Below, piece after piece: positions 1 through 12,176 of a stretch of 64,000 nt of DNA. This DNA is from Gnetum montanum. Its lineage: Eukaryota; Streptophyta; Gnetopsida; Gnetales; Gnetaceae. Position 1 is the stretch's first letter; every line of letters starts with the position of its first letter. Below the pieces are notes generated by a model. It searched no databases and was not told the origin of the DNA. It saw only the letters and a program-made list of their open reading frames with translations. The stretch covers positions 1,573,624-1,637,623 of the forward strand of contig MNCI01018059.1 in NCBI GenBank assembly GCA_015680685.1, in the 5' to 3' direction. The translations under genes and the position numbers were made by a program.

Positions 1-1700
1 GATACCCAGTGTGGAAGAACCATAAACCCTAGATCTAGGCTAGTTTGTCCTTAATCAACTATGCATGTGTGCCTCTAGGGTTGCTAGGGTCAAGGACCAG
101 GGTTTGAGCTCAAGTTTGTCCAATTTGGAGGTTTCTTAGAAGGTTTTTAAGCTTACCCCTCTTTTTCCATGCTGGGGATGGTATGCCTAGTGTGGAAAAC
201 TATATGGAAATATATTTTTATCATTTTTCATCATTTTGGTCATGTATGTAGGTCTCTGGGGTTGCTAGTGTTGATTGTTGCTAGCTAGTGTTAAACTTCG
301 ATTGTTTTAAGAGTTGTTGAGTGGTTTTTGACCTTCCCCCCTTTTTTCCATGTTAGGGTTTCCATGCTCAGCATGAAAGATTGGGGAAAAAGGCTTTCTG
401 GACACTTATGATCAATCTCATCAGGTTTGAGGATCTTAGGATGTGTAAATAAGTTTCTCAGGCACACACAGGTCCTTTCAGTGTTTATTTGAGGTCTTTG
501 GAGGTTATTTTGGAGTTCCCCAAAAGTTTCCCCCCTCTTCTTCCATGCTAAGTAGCATGGAAAAGGTGGCTCTCAGTGTGGAAGAGCTTAAGAACCTTGA
601 TTTTTACTATTTTCCATCATTTTTGGCTATGCATGTAGCTTCTAAGGTTGATAGTGTTAGATGTAAAACTTTGGTTGTTTTAAAATTTATTAAGAAATGT
701 TTGGTCTTTCCCCCCTTTTTCCACACTGGGGTTTCGATGCATAGCATGGAAGATTGGAAAGAATGGATTTTTAGCTTTTATGATCAAATCAAGTTATGCA
801 TGAGTGTCCACAGGGTTGCTAGTATAGGCCATTAGTGTCTAAGGCTAAAATTCAGTTGTTATGAAGGCTATGAGGGGGGGTTTCAGGCTTTCCCACATCT
901 AACCACACTAGGGTGGGGGATGCTCAACATGGAAGAGGTCTCCCTTAACTAATAAAGTTAGATCTAGGCCAAATCGATAGCTAATCAACCATGCATGTTA
1001 ACCTCCAAGGTTGCTAAGATCAACAATCAATGCTAGATGTCAAGATCCATCAGTTTTGAGACTTCTAAGAGTCTCATGTAGTCTCCCCACTCTTCCATGA
1101 TGGGCATGAGGGCCTTAGTGTGGATGAGAGGGGATGATAGTTTTATGCCATATTTGACTACTTTTGGAACATTAAGAAGCTCTAGAGGGTCACCAGGAAT
1201 TAAGAAACGGTCACTAGGCAGTCAATTTAGATCATTTTTGGCTTCCCCCCATCTATCCACACTAAGGGTAAGATGCTCAATGTGGATGAAGCTTCCCCCA
1301 GCATGGAAACACAAAATCCTAAAGTTTCAACCAGTTTCAACTTGGTTTGGTGAGGTTCTAAGGTTGTTAGCGATGCTTGAAGTGATTCTACATCATGCGG
1401 GGCCCACTTCGAGGTCAAACTTGGGCTAGATGGATGTTTGGGGGTAAGAATTGATGTCACCCTTCCTTCTTCCACATTGGGAACTATTGCCTCAATGTGG
1501 AAACCCATGGTGTTTAGCTTTGTTTATGTCTCACGCACTTTTGGGATCTCGAGGTTGAAAAAGGTAGGCTTTAGTTACAAAAAAATAGCAAAATAATTGT
1601 GTTTTAATGACTTTGTGAAATATGAGGCATTTTTCCACACTAGGCATGCTATCCCTAGTGTGGATGCATGGGAATTAAGGTTACAATATGGCTCTAAGTG
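1..1700. repeat. Degenerate ~180-bp tandem array with a hairpin in each unit
   Basis: Roughly nine diverged units are readable, with cores near 168, 350, 541, 725, 900, 1097, 1250, 1470 and 1634, so the spacing is about 150-220 bp. Each core is a fold-back of the type TTCCATGCTrGG...CCyAGTGTGGAA. Three cores are perfect: 541-550 with 553-562 (2-nt loop), 1470-1479 with 1493-1502, and 1634-1644 with 1654-1664 (11-bp arms, 9-nt loop). Between cores the units share phrases such as a T-rich stretch ending in CCCCCC, GGTTGCTAG, and ATGCATGT. It lies downstream of the minus-strand gag/protease relic, so it may be that element's 3' region. That placement is inference. No credible coding frame. Confidence 0.7.
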
Positions 1701-3785
1701 TCAAAATTTGAAAAACGCTCAATCTTGATGCAATTTTTGGTTAAGAGAGAAGGCACAAGGTGTGGCCCACAATTTCAAAATCTAAAATTTTGAAAAGTGA
1801 AGTTGTTTCCCACCTAACATCAACATGAACTAGAATTTCCTCCCCCTTGCTTACACTTTAGTGCACTTGGAGTTATGGTGCACTGAATTAGCAACTGGGG
1901 TTTCAAGGTGTGCGATTAGGTTTTAGATGTGATTTTATTATGAAATATCACAAGGTTTCATCACAATTGTCATCCTACATCAACAACACATTGGAGGAGA
2001 GATTTGGTAGAGATTCTTCTGGTAGAGAACACCAATCTTCAGCATGGAAGCCTCCCATCTCCCTTGTATCTAGCATAGAACACCTATTTCTCTTGATTTC
2101 CATCATCTCTAACATTGATCCTGTCATGGCACCTAAGCAATGAGGGGGAAAGAGCAGAAATCCTACAATCTAGAAGATGGATGAGCATTCTAGGGAGCTG
2201 TCATAGGTTCCTAGGCCTATCTCCATTCAGGCCTTGTCCATCACCACTCCAAGGTAGGTAGTTCTACCTATTGTTGTTTTTGTTTGTAGCTATTTGCTAT
2301 GGTTTTCTAATATTTTTCTTGCCGCATGTGGGGCCATTTTTCTTATATCTACACTAATAAAGGGGATAAATCAAAATTCTTTCAAAATCCCACCTCTTAT
2401 TTTGGCCATTTCTACATGGATTCATGGTTTTTTGTTGATAAATTTGATTTTTGAAATCTAGTCTATTGTTTTCATGCTTTTTTTTTTGAAAAAAATTGGG
2501 GGTATAGCCATTTTTTCATATCTAGGCCAAAGTATTTGTCAAACTTAAATTTTAATGAAATCCCACCCCATTATTTTGGTGTGAATATTAATGGGTTTCA
2601 ATCATTTCAACTATTTTGACTATGTTTTCATGGCTTTGTAAAATCTATGTTTTACAAATCTTTTATGTTTAGGCATGGAAAACCAAGCAATGTTGTGTAT
2701 TTTTCTTAAGCAAATAGCTATATATTATCAAAATTCAACGCTATGGGTTTGTAGCCCTTCATTTAAGCTTTTCAAAGGTTATTTTTTCATTTAATTTGTC
2801 CTTGAAATGACGAAGTTATGGCTATTTTCCTAACGTTGCTATTTTTGTAATTTCATGTAATCTTGTAAATTTTTTCTAAGGAAACAACAAAGGTTTTGAG
2901 CATTTTCTAGTTATGGTTGAGTAGGTCTTAGCTTCAACTTTCCAATGGACGTGGAATCTCTTCAATTGGGCTTACAACAAATTTTCTAATAAGCATGTGT
3001 AATAAGGATGTTTGTGTTATTTTCAGATTATTATCCAAACTGACAATTTTTTGCTGCATAAATAGAGAAGGTTTTGAATTTTTTTTAAGCATGGTTGCAT
3101 AGGGCTCAATTTAAGTTTTCAAACAGTGGTGGAATCACTCCATTTGGCTATGGTGACAACTATGGTATTGGCTAAATTTTTGACGAATTACTTTCTAACC
3201 CTTTGTGAAAAGGGGTTAATGGTGACAGTTGTGGTATTGGCTAAATTTTGGTTATGTTTTATGTAGATATGGTTATACATTTTCAATTACAATGGTCTTG
3301 GCTATAAGGTTCATAATTTCAAGATTCTTTTCCTGGTGGAATCACTAAAATTGGAGCTCAAATGGATTTTTGGTTATGGTTGTGTGAACAAGGCAAAATT
3401 ATGGTCATAGCACATTATCCATTTGTAAATGGAAGTGGTTGATATGTATAACTTATGTTTTTCTTTTGTCAACATGTAAAACTAATGCTTAATTTTGTTT
3501 TTTAAGAAGAGTAAAAGTTTTTTCTATCTTTAGCAACCTTTTACTATGGCTACATGGTTTTTTCTAAGTTTATGATGCTTTTTCTAAATTTGTGCATAAC
3601 TTAGATGCTTTTTGCCAAATTTATCCATGCTTTGCATAATTTAGATGTTTTTTTCTAAACTTATGTTTACCTTTTACGAAATTTGTGCTTAGTTTAGATT
3701 TTTTTTTTTTCCAAATTTATGCATAACTTAGACTAAGGTTTAGTTCTGGCTGTAATGTTTTGGCTATGATATTTTGGTTATGGTA
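1701..3785. other. AT-rich stretch without a recognisable gene
   Basis: Mostly T-rich noncoding sequence with short imperfect repeats, for example GGTATTGGCTAAATTTT twice near 3160 and 3232, and several variants of TGCTTTTTnCnAAATTTAT between 3570 and 3720. Around 1,900-2,150 there is a short open stretch with no recognisable family. I read the region as decayed retroelement untranslated sequence. Confidence 0.5.
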
Positions 3786-3789
3786 ATAA

Positions 3790-4220
3790 TGCTGTTATGG
3801 AACTTCTTAGGCTAATTTAGATAAACACCTTAGAACTTTTTATAGAGGCTAATTTCACCTCCGACTAGATGTTTTTTCCAAATTTGTTAAGTAATTCCAT
3901 AATATAAGGCTACACAAGGTTGTAATGATGTTTTTTTTTTTTGTGAATTCCTTAAGCTAATTTAGATAAACTCCTTAGAGATTTTTACAAAAGCTAATTT
4001 CACCTCCGACTTAGGATGTTTGTTCTAAATTTGTTAAGAAATTCCAATTGGTCATGATGTAAGGTTATGCAAGGTTGTAATAATGCTTTCTTATGGAATT
4101 TCTTAAGCTAATTCAAATAAACACCTTAAATATTTTTATAGAGGCTAATTTCACCTCTGACTAGATGTTTTTTGTTTCAAATTTTTGAAGTAATTCCTAT
4201 TGGTCATGATGTTTTTTCTT
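3790..4220. repeat. Tandem repeat of about 160 bp, three copies
   Basis: The phrase GAGGCTAATTTCACCTC, or a one- or two-base variant, recurs near 3845, 3992 and 4142. Each time it is followed by GACT...GATGTTTTTT, an AAATTTGTTAAG-type phrase and ATTCC. Copies differ by scattered substitutions and small indels. The array sits immediately upstream of the antisense multi-exon relic. Confidence 0.7.
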
Positions 4221-4234
4221 TGCTTCATGCATGG

Positions 4235-7200
4235 TTTTCTTAGGCATGTCCTCGTCATCGTGGAGTTGGTGGGTATCTTGTGCTACAGTGGCCATCCGAA
4301 GACCACTACCCCATCGAATGACATGCCTTTGAGAAAGCTCTCATTGTGGGTCTAGCATGGGGTAAGGGAATTCCTTGCCTACCTCCTTAAAAAATTTAGT
4401 GTTATGTTGTGGTCACACTTGTCTACAGATGTAGTCGGGGTTGAGGTGGAGACCCCAACCAACCTGATTATCAAATTCATTACTAACAAGCTACCTCCTA
4501 AGCTGGCAGGGGAACTAGCAAATACCATAAGCCCATGTTACCTTACAAATATCTAGATGATGCTAGAGTATAGCCAATATAATGTTGAAAATACTCTAAT
4601 GGTGGTGCATAGAGCCCACACGTTATTCCAAAACCCACTTACACTATGTATCATCTACAGGGGTGAGCATGGCTATTGTAATGTTTATATGCTTTTGGCT
4701 TAACTACCTTCCCTAACTTCATCAATTTTACAAACTTCTTATAGGTAGAAGGTCAATGATCAAGGTTTGATCATCAATAATCAAGTCTTGGTAGTGGCTC
4801 AAACCACTTTGGACGAATTCACCAAGAGTTCTTAAATTAGAACTATTATGTATCAACAATTAAGAGGGGACTTTGATGCATACACCTCAAGATTCAATCT
4901 CATATACAAGAAGTGCAAGAATGATAGGATGATGCACAACTAGTAGGTAGATGCCGATAGCACAGATTAGACCTTCACTCAAACCACATCGAAGAAGAAA
5001 AGGAAAGGTAAATGTAAAGGCTATAGCTTCTAGTGTTTCATGGCTATAACTTTAAGTTTTCTATTACTTGGCTTGGTTGCTAAAGTTTCTCATGTTGATG
5101 GTAAACTTTGGTTGTTGCTTTGTAGGACCTTCCACCTTGGTTGATGTTAATATACCACATCCAGGTTCATGTCATGCAGATACACTAATCCTAAAGTTTG
5201 ATGTGGTGACACCAGCATAAGAGTGGCTAAACGGATAGCTACCTGGGTACGTTCAAGAAAACATCTAGTGTGCAGGTTTGCTTGATGTACTTATGGCACC
5301 TATCCCTTCCATTCCTACTATGGAGCTGTTGTATGTCATCAACTCCTTCAATGAGAAGGTTGGTCGTTTTAGCAGCATCATCCGGGATGTGAAGGTGAGC
5401 ATGTATGTTGGTGTAGGCCTCTTTTGCAACTTGTTTAGTATCACTACTAATAAGGCAAAGGTTCCCATCAAGATAGTAAGGGAAATGGGCCATTGCAATG
5501 AAGTTCTCAAGTGGCTTGGTGCTAACATGGGCCACTCCAAAATTTCAATGGATAGCTTCACAAACCCTGATGCAAAGGAATCATATCCTTTGTTCATTTC
5601 CCAAACTGTTATCACAAAAGAAGGTAATTGACCTAGTACATGGGTGGATCTTTAAGAAGGTCTTGATGGAGGGCACCATATTTGACTAAGCGGCTACTTT
5701 GGCTATCGAGCTTCAAGAGGATATCCTTAGACTCTGTGTTGACACTCTACAATAATCCACATGCACTTTGCATTTTTTGCAGGTTATCTAAAGAGGTTTG
5801 TAGAGTTTCTAGTGGTGTACAGAAATGGATTATGGGTTTTCCAAGACCCAAGCCAACTTTATAGGCCTTAAATAAAGCACATTTATCTAACAATGAAAGT
5901 CTAGAACTTACCATAGGGAATGGATGGTATGTTATCCATCACCACTAAGAATCTTAATCTCAAGTAGTATGAGTCTCTTAATAGTACTGATGATGATGAG
6001 CCTATCACATTCCCTGCTAGTGTCCAAGATGTGAGACAACGACGTATGAAGGTCGAAGGGACAACTATGAAGAAACTCAAGAGGCCTATGTTGGAGGCAC
6101 TACTAGCATCAGCCTAGCCTACTCTGAACAAGCTTAAGTTTAAGCTTAGACCATCACAGTAGGTAGTTACATGTATGCTTTGTTTAAATTTGGCTATTTC
6201 ATGTTTTAAAGTTTATGACTACTTTATGGTTTCATGTGTTAACTCACTTTCTATGTGCTATGATTGTAAACAAGCATCAAGCTATGGCAGTCCAAGCTAT
6301 TGCAAAGGTGGAACAAAGGCATGTAGAAGAGGCTCTCCTAAATTAACCTGTGGTTGAAGGATTTGCTGATGTAGGTATAGATGATCTAGAAACCTTGTTC
6401 GATGAAGTGGTATCAAGTACATCCCCCATCATCATCCTAGAGGAGAAAGAGAATGAGGAGGGGCCAAGTATGCCTATGCCTCAATGCTTTCATTTTATCT
6501 CATTGTTTATCTTTAGTTTTTATCCTAACCTTTTGATGACTATTATGCTTACAGTAGTTCTTGAGCTACCAATGTAAGCTCCTATCCCTATGTTTTGTGT
6601 GAAACCATGGGTAGAGACTCTAGAAAATGTGGAGTTCATTTGTGGGATGGCTAAGGACAATATTGATCATCCAAGATAGGTAAGGATTTTATCTTATGCT
6701 TTAGTTGTAGGCTATGCTTGCTTTATGGCTATATTAGGTTGTGCATTATGTTTATCGTTGTATTTTATGCTTGTGTAGTGCCTTTTATGGAGTGGAATCC
6801 TAGTAGAGACATGTAGATAGAATCCTTGCCTAAGCTTCCCTCTAATGTATCTAGTGTATCTAAAGTTGTACAAGACTGCTACTGATCTAGCAATGTCATG
6901 TGTAAAACTTCATGGGAGCTAAAGAGGTCCAACGAATCCCTATGGGAGGAAGTTGTGGCCTTAAGGAAGAAGACACAATAGTAGGAGGATACAATTAGAG
7001 ATCTCTGAGACCATAAGGCCTCTATGGAAGCCTAAGTGGCTAACTCAATAGAATTGCAGACTAAGGAGATCATGTCGGCCCACTACTATCATGTTGTTCA
7101 AGAAAAAGTAGTAGTTTTATAGGAGATGGTAAAATAATGTATGCAGATGGACCTCATATCCCAAAAGGTTGAGGATTGGAAAGGTCACTATGATTGGGTC

Positions 7201-7770
7201 CTAGAGTGGAACAAGAAACAAAAGGTCCATAAGCGATAGTACAAGATAAATTGTGGGGCCTACCATAAGTGGCTCAAGGGGGAGTTAGTTGAATGGTATA
7301 AGAGAGAGTTTTTCATCAAGGGGATCCAAGCAAATAGTGCTTATCAACTTTTTTAAAGTACTCTCGCTATGGAGCAATTCCCTACAACTTGGATTACCAC
7401 TACTATAGGCAAGACCTCTATGGCTACTACTACCTAAGAGCCACCTACTTGGACTACAGTAGATATGACTAGCATCCTCTCTAGAAATAATCTTGGGGAT
7501 GTTCATTGGGTCAACATGATAGAGGATCAAATCCTCCATCATTTGGAGGAAGGCCTTCTCCATCTACTTCCAAAATTCATGGAGCCAGAATCTCCATAGG
7601 TTAGATGTATTTTATGTTTTAGTTTCTAACTTATGATTTTGATTTTGGCTATGGTTTACTAACTGACTATATGTTGTTTCATTTTAGACCTTAGGAGACA
7701 TTGGTGGCCCCAGCGATGAGGGTGGGAATGACCCATTACTTTCCCCTTCAGATGTCACTTAGTAACCTCC
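4235..7770 (+). pseudogene. Decayed multi-exon gene opposite in strand to the neighbouring gag/protease
   Basis: Several exon-like stretches with plausible GT/AG borders line up on the plus strand: 4429-4662 (donor GTGAGC), 4745-5007 (donor GTAAAT), 5126 to about 6160, about 6275-6480, about 6552-6675 and 6780-7600, then a short last exon ending in TAG near 7760. One stretch at about 5275-5560 reads AGLLDVLM...IPTMELLYVINSFNEK..GRFSS. It loosely recalls the plant-mobile-domain proteins carried by some Gypsy elements, but that is a weak resemblance. The exon at 6.8-7.6 kb is rich in K, E and Q and looks coiled-coil-like. Frames are broken by many TAG/TAA/TGA codons where Gln, Arg or Trp would fit, plus at least one frameshift near 5,600. 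Some Tat-lineage elements carry an antisense extra ORF, which fits this layout. Function unknown. Confidence 0.5.
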
Positions 7771-7774
7771 ATTA

Positions 7775-8385
7775 GTTTAGCTTGTTGGCTATTTGTTTTT
7801 GTTTTCATGTTGATGACTATGATTAGCCCAAACTATGTTGTAGATGATTATTATTCTTTGAAATTTTTGCCACATAGTGTGGCCATGGCTATGTATGGAT
7901 ATGGATACTTTAACTTTAAATTTAAATATTTGGTTTCATTTTTGGCTATATATCATGTTGTAGTAAATGTTGTGAAAGTTGAGAATGACTATGTTAACTT
8001 TTCAGTTATAGAATCAAATGGCTAATTGATGCAATAATAGACTAAAAAAGAAAGTATAATGAGAAATATGCTCACTAGTTTTAGGCCATAGTAGGTGCAA
8101 GTTTTGTTGTTTTTCCTGTTCAAGGCCATGATAGGCCATAATGCCAATTTAATAGCTTAGTGAACAGGGATGCCAGTTTAAGGTCATACGGATCGGTTGT
8201 GAAAAAGAAGTATATTTATAAGGTTTTTTCAATGTTTATAACATAAATAAAAAAAAAGAAAGGTTATAGCAAATAGGTAAAAATTTAACTGAACTTAGGC
8301 TACATGCATAAAGTGTAAAACAATAAATGCATAAAAAGATATAATAAATTGCAAAAGAAAAGTAAGGCTACATGGCTATTCATGC
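7775..8385. other. AT-rich spacer
   Basis: No gene seen. A- and T-rich sequence lies between the last exon of the plus-strand relic and the 3' end of the minus-strand protease relic. If this were an ordinary autonomous Gypsy element, RT, RNase H and integrase would be expected in this interval on the minus strand. None of their motifs is visible. Confidence 0.6.
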
Positions 8386-8389
8386 ATCT

Positions 8390-9560
8390 AGTCATAAGGG
8401 CATGGGAAGGTTAAGGTGAACTTCACTTGTGTAGATTCTTCCTAATCTTTGCAAGATTAGGGAGTGAGTAAGGCCTACTTTGCATAAGCTTATATTCACC
8501 ATCTCCTTCTCTTACAATGTTAAAATGGATTTCATCCCATAATGCATCTTGTTGCTTATCGTTGTCATCGTTGGCTTTCTTAGGTTGTTACTCTTCATGG
8601 CTAGGAGCTTCTTCTTGAAGCTCCACTTTGGAAATTTGCTCTATGTCTATGTTGTTGATAGCTAGGGAAACCACATTATCACCATGAATTATGATTTCAC
8701 CTCCCTTGCAAGGAAGGTGAATTTATTGATGGATGGGAGAGGACACAACTCCTAATTGAGCCAACCAAGGTCTTCCAGGAATCAGGTTCTTCACCACCAA
8801 GAAATTTACGATTGTGGGGAATTACTCCTCAACTACAAAATCCAAGGAGATGGACCCCTTGATGGAAACCCTCAATCGATTGAAGGACCTAAGAGCTACA
8901 ATGATTGTAGATTGTATATGCTTAGTTAGGCCTAAGCATTCAATGATTATGCATGGGATGACATTGGTTGTAGCTCAATCATCAACATGCAGTCAATGTA
9001 TTTTAAACTTTCTTATGTGTATGGTTATGAATAGAGGGGTTGTAGTTGCTTCACCATTTTAGGGATTAACCTTAATTACTCTATCGTGAAATATTAAGGA
9101 TGTTGACTTCTCTTCCTTTAGTGAGGGAGGAACCATCACTGCATGGATGGATTCCTCGTTAGCAGGGATATCCTCACTAAAAGGATGGAGGTCAACATTT
9201 TGACTAGCACCTCATGATATGTGGCAAAAGTCATGACCATGTCATATAAGCTTAGACTTGTATTTTTTTTTATTTTTTTTATTTTTTGCTTGAGGGATTA
9301 CCTGACTTGTTCCATTACATTGAGGAAGTTTTTATCCTTCGTTGTGGGCTTGTCACCTTGGTTGTGCTTTACTTCCTCCATGTATCCCAAAATGTGAACA
9401 TTAGCTTTCAGTTGTGTTTGTTGGGTCTTTTCCTTGTTGTTTTGGTTGTGGGCTTTGGTGTCCTCCTCTGGCTTATTGGTTGGAGTGGGTTGGGTAGAGG
9501 AGGTCATAGGTATAGCTAAAATGGGAGTGAGCTTTGATGGGTCCACTTCCTTTCATGCCT
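8390..9560 (-). pseudogene. Retroelement aspartic protease and Gag C-terminal relic
   Basis: On the minus strand the reading LIPGRPWLAQLGVVSSPIHQ (about 8790-8730) matches the GRPWL...GAVPS-type block that closes the retropepsin domain of plant Ty3/Gypsy polyproteins. It continues with GGEIIIHGDN-like sequence and an acidic tail. Upstream (9546-9298) is a Lys/Gln/Thr-rich linker. Stop codons interrupt the frame throughout and I cannot locate an intact catalytic D-S/T-G. In the family this protease cleaves the Gag-Pol precursor inside virus-like particles. Nothing resembling reverse transcriptase follows. Confidence 0.6.
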
Positions 9561-11750
9561 TCGTTTGCTTATCACCCTTGTTGTTAGGCTTTTGCTTATG
9601 CTTCTTCCTTTGTTTGGCTAAAGTTTTTTGGTTATCAGCCACTAGTTGTGAGGAAGACGTAGTAGCATTAGCCATCACAAGTGATCATTGCATAATTATT
9701 TGGGCTATAGCTACTTGGGTTGTGTTGTGCTGGGGGACCCTAATGATAAAAGGTTTCCTTGGAGGCACCCATGATGGTACTCTTATGACAATGGGAGATT
9801 TTGAGCTATAGGAGGCTAAAGAAGCCCTTTCATCGCATAGGGGTATTTTAATCGCAAATGGTTCTCTTATAGGTCTCCAATTGTCATCAATATTGAATGT
9901 TGAAATAACATCGGGGTTGTCATTAGTATTGAACAAGTCTTTGTAGATCTACATTGATTGGTTTTATGGTTGAAGTAGGTTGGAAGCATCTAAGACCAGT
10001 TCCCCCTATCTATCATTCTCTATAGGTAATCCTTCAGTGTGAGGCAAAAGTTCGTGTCATGACATGGCAGTTGGTGATAATGGCAAAAACCATCTAGTTG
10101 AGGATCATCTTTCGTTGCCCAAGTGAGCTTTTTGGATATTTCATAAAGTCTATCATGCTTCTTTTGAGAAGCTTTAGACATTTATTTGTATTGAATATGC
10201 CCAATTTTCAAAAGTTAGTCTAATAGCTCGGATGGCTTTAAAGGCAAGATAGTGTACTTAGACATGTCATTCTTTTTAAAGTTGGGTTTGATTGTTGTTG
10301 ATGTAGTGGCCCTAGAGGTTGATGATTGGTTATTGCAGTAATTAGTAGGGGCCTTAGGTGGGTTGGCCTTCTACCCCTAGTTTGTAGTCTTTGTTTCTTT
10401 TGTCACATTTGCAACAGTCATGTTGGTTTGTTTGCTCTTCTCTTTATCTCTCCATGCATGTTGATTCTTGTACACTATGTAGGCTAGATCATGACTAGCC
10501 TCCACAACATCTTCTATGTTCTTAGTTTGGAAAAATGCCTAGCTGAGTGACCATGCATCAAGGTAGTAGAGTTCTGACTTGATAAGTTTTTCACTGCTCC
10601 CTTAAATATGGCTAACAAGTGGGCTTTGGCTATAGGCTTTGGTATTTCATTTAGTAATTCATTCCACAACTGAATGAATTTTGGCATAAGTTTTAGGGAT
10701 CCCTACTTGACCTTCATTAGTTAGTCAAGTGTTGTGTTAGGCTTCAAGTTATACTTGAAGCAATTGACAAACTGGGCAACCAACTCCTCCAAAGAAGATA
10801 TGGATCCCCTAAGTAATGTGCGATATGAATCGAATGCTTTCCCAGTCAAGGACATAGGGAAAATCCTCATGATGGTATGAGGCCTGGCTACACGAGTAAA
10901 CATTCAGATCAAAAGGTAATAAGGTGAACATTAGGATCACCTTCTCCATTATATTTGCTAAATTAGGGAATAGGGATACTAGGAGGAAGTGTCAAGGGTG
11001 GAACTACAGGACTTATGGGATCATCCAAGTAGAAACCCATAATCTTGACACTCTGTGACGTAGAGGCTTTAAGCTTTTTCAACTCCTCCATTAGGTCATG
11101 AATCATCTAGAAGGCTTGATCTAAACCTTGTGGTGACTTTATTGGTTGTGGGGTTTGTACATAACGTTGTGGTGTTTGTTGTGAGGGTTGTAGCCTCACT
11201 ATGGGTTGCATGACAAAAGGAAGAGGTTGCGTTATGGTTGTGGCTTGTGGGCCAAACAACAAAAAGGATGTTTGTGTCAATACCTAAGGGATAAATAGAA
11301 TAAATGGGGTGTGGGATTCCTAAGTTTCTTAGGGTTCCATGGTAAGTCCCACACAAGTAGTTAATGGATTTGTGGTGGTAAAAACCATCGTTGATGGTTG
11401 CATAGAGTGAGACCACATGGCAAATGGCATCAATGGGTTATGGATCATAGTTTGTGGTATCGATTAAGTTTGATACATAGTTATGATCGGTGTGGGATCA
11501 GCTATGGTAAGATAAGAGGGAGTGGAAGATGGTGGCACCATGCCCATGGAGAAACCAAAAACATTAGAAGAAGGCGTTGTGACCTTGGGGGATGTTTGTT
11601 AAAAAAATCCTCCAAGGATGTTTTTGAGCTCAGATTTTGTTCTAAATTCATCCACCTCTTCTTATTATTCCAAGAAGCTATGTTTTTCATCCTCTTCCTC
11701 CGTCTCAATCAATTAGGCAAGTATACTTGCATAGATATCAAATAGAGGTA
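9560..11750 (-). pseudogene. Ty3/Gypsy gag relic
   Basis: The segment at 10,903-10,721 encodes FPMSLTGKAFDSYRTL...SISSLEELVAQFVNCF, the core of the retrotransposon Gag domain, where a W/F-rich helix and SLEEL-type helix are typical. Further downstream on the minus strand (about 10,130-10,020) a block reads CHYHQLPCHDTNFC followed by LK and a short linker to MIDRG. That resembles the CHYH...H...C...LK..I..LI..G end of plant Gag. Frameshifts and stops are frequent and the start is not certain; the upstream part around 11.1-11.7 kb is Pro/His-rich and low in information. This is the structural protein of a minus-strand element whose protease relic lies next to it. Confidence 0.6.
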
Positions 11751-12176
11751 TTTGGTCATAGGGGGAGGGGATGTACTCCTTACCATTACAATGGATAAGT
11801 TTGAATTCCTTTTTGGCTTCTGCTTCCAAGCATGGAATCAACATGCCAACCTGTATTTTGGCACAAATGAAGTTATATCAATCTTCATTTACAGCTATAA
11901 AATTAGGACTTTGCCCTCTAATCCTCAAATATTGCCTACATTCAATGACAGTAGGGTCTTTGGGGTCATATACCCTCATTGCTTATTAGTTAGGACCTTC
12001 ACTAGTAAAGGTGAGAGGCAACTTGGTAGATTGCTAGAAAGACATGGCAATGATGTTGAGAACGACTTAAAACAAGGCTATAAATGACAAAATAAAAGTA
12101 AATTCCAGCAAATGGAATTCAAAAACGTTTTATGGAAATAAAAACAACTGAAAATGAAATATTTACTAAAATTAGT

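Noticed and set aside
7285-7563. A minus-strand 92-codon frame.
   Set aside because: It lies opposite the last large exon of the plus-strand relic, whose frame is longer and continues across predicted splice sites.
4429-7770. Reassigned stop codons (TAG/TAA read as Gln), suggested by many stops at Gln positions.
   Set aside because: The intact 24-exon gene uses ordinary codons and a TAG stop, and stops also fall at Trp and Arg positions along with frameshifts. C-to-T decay of transposons explains all of it.
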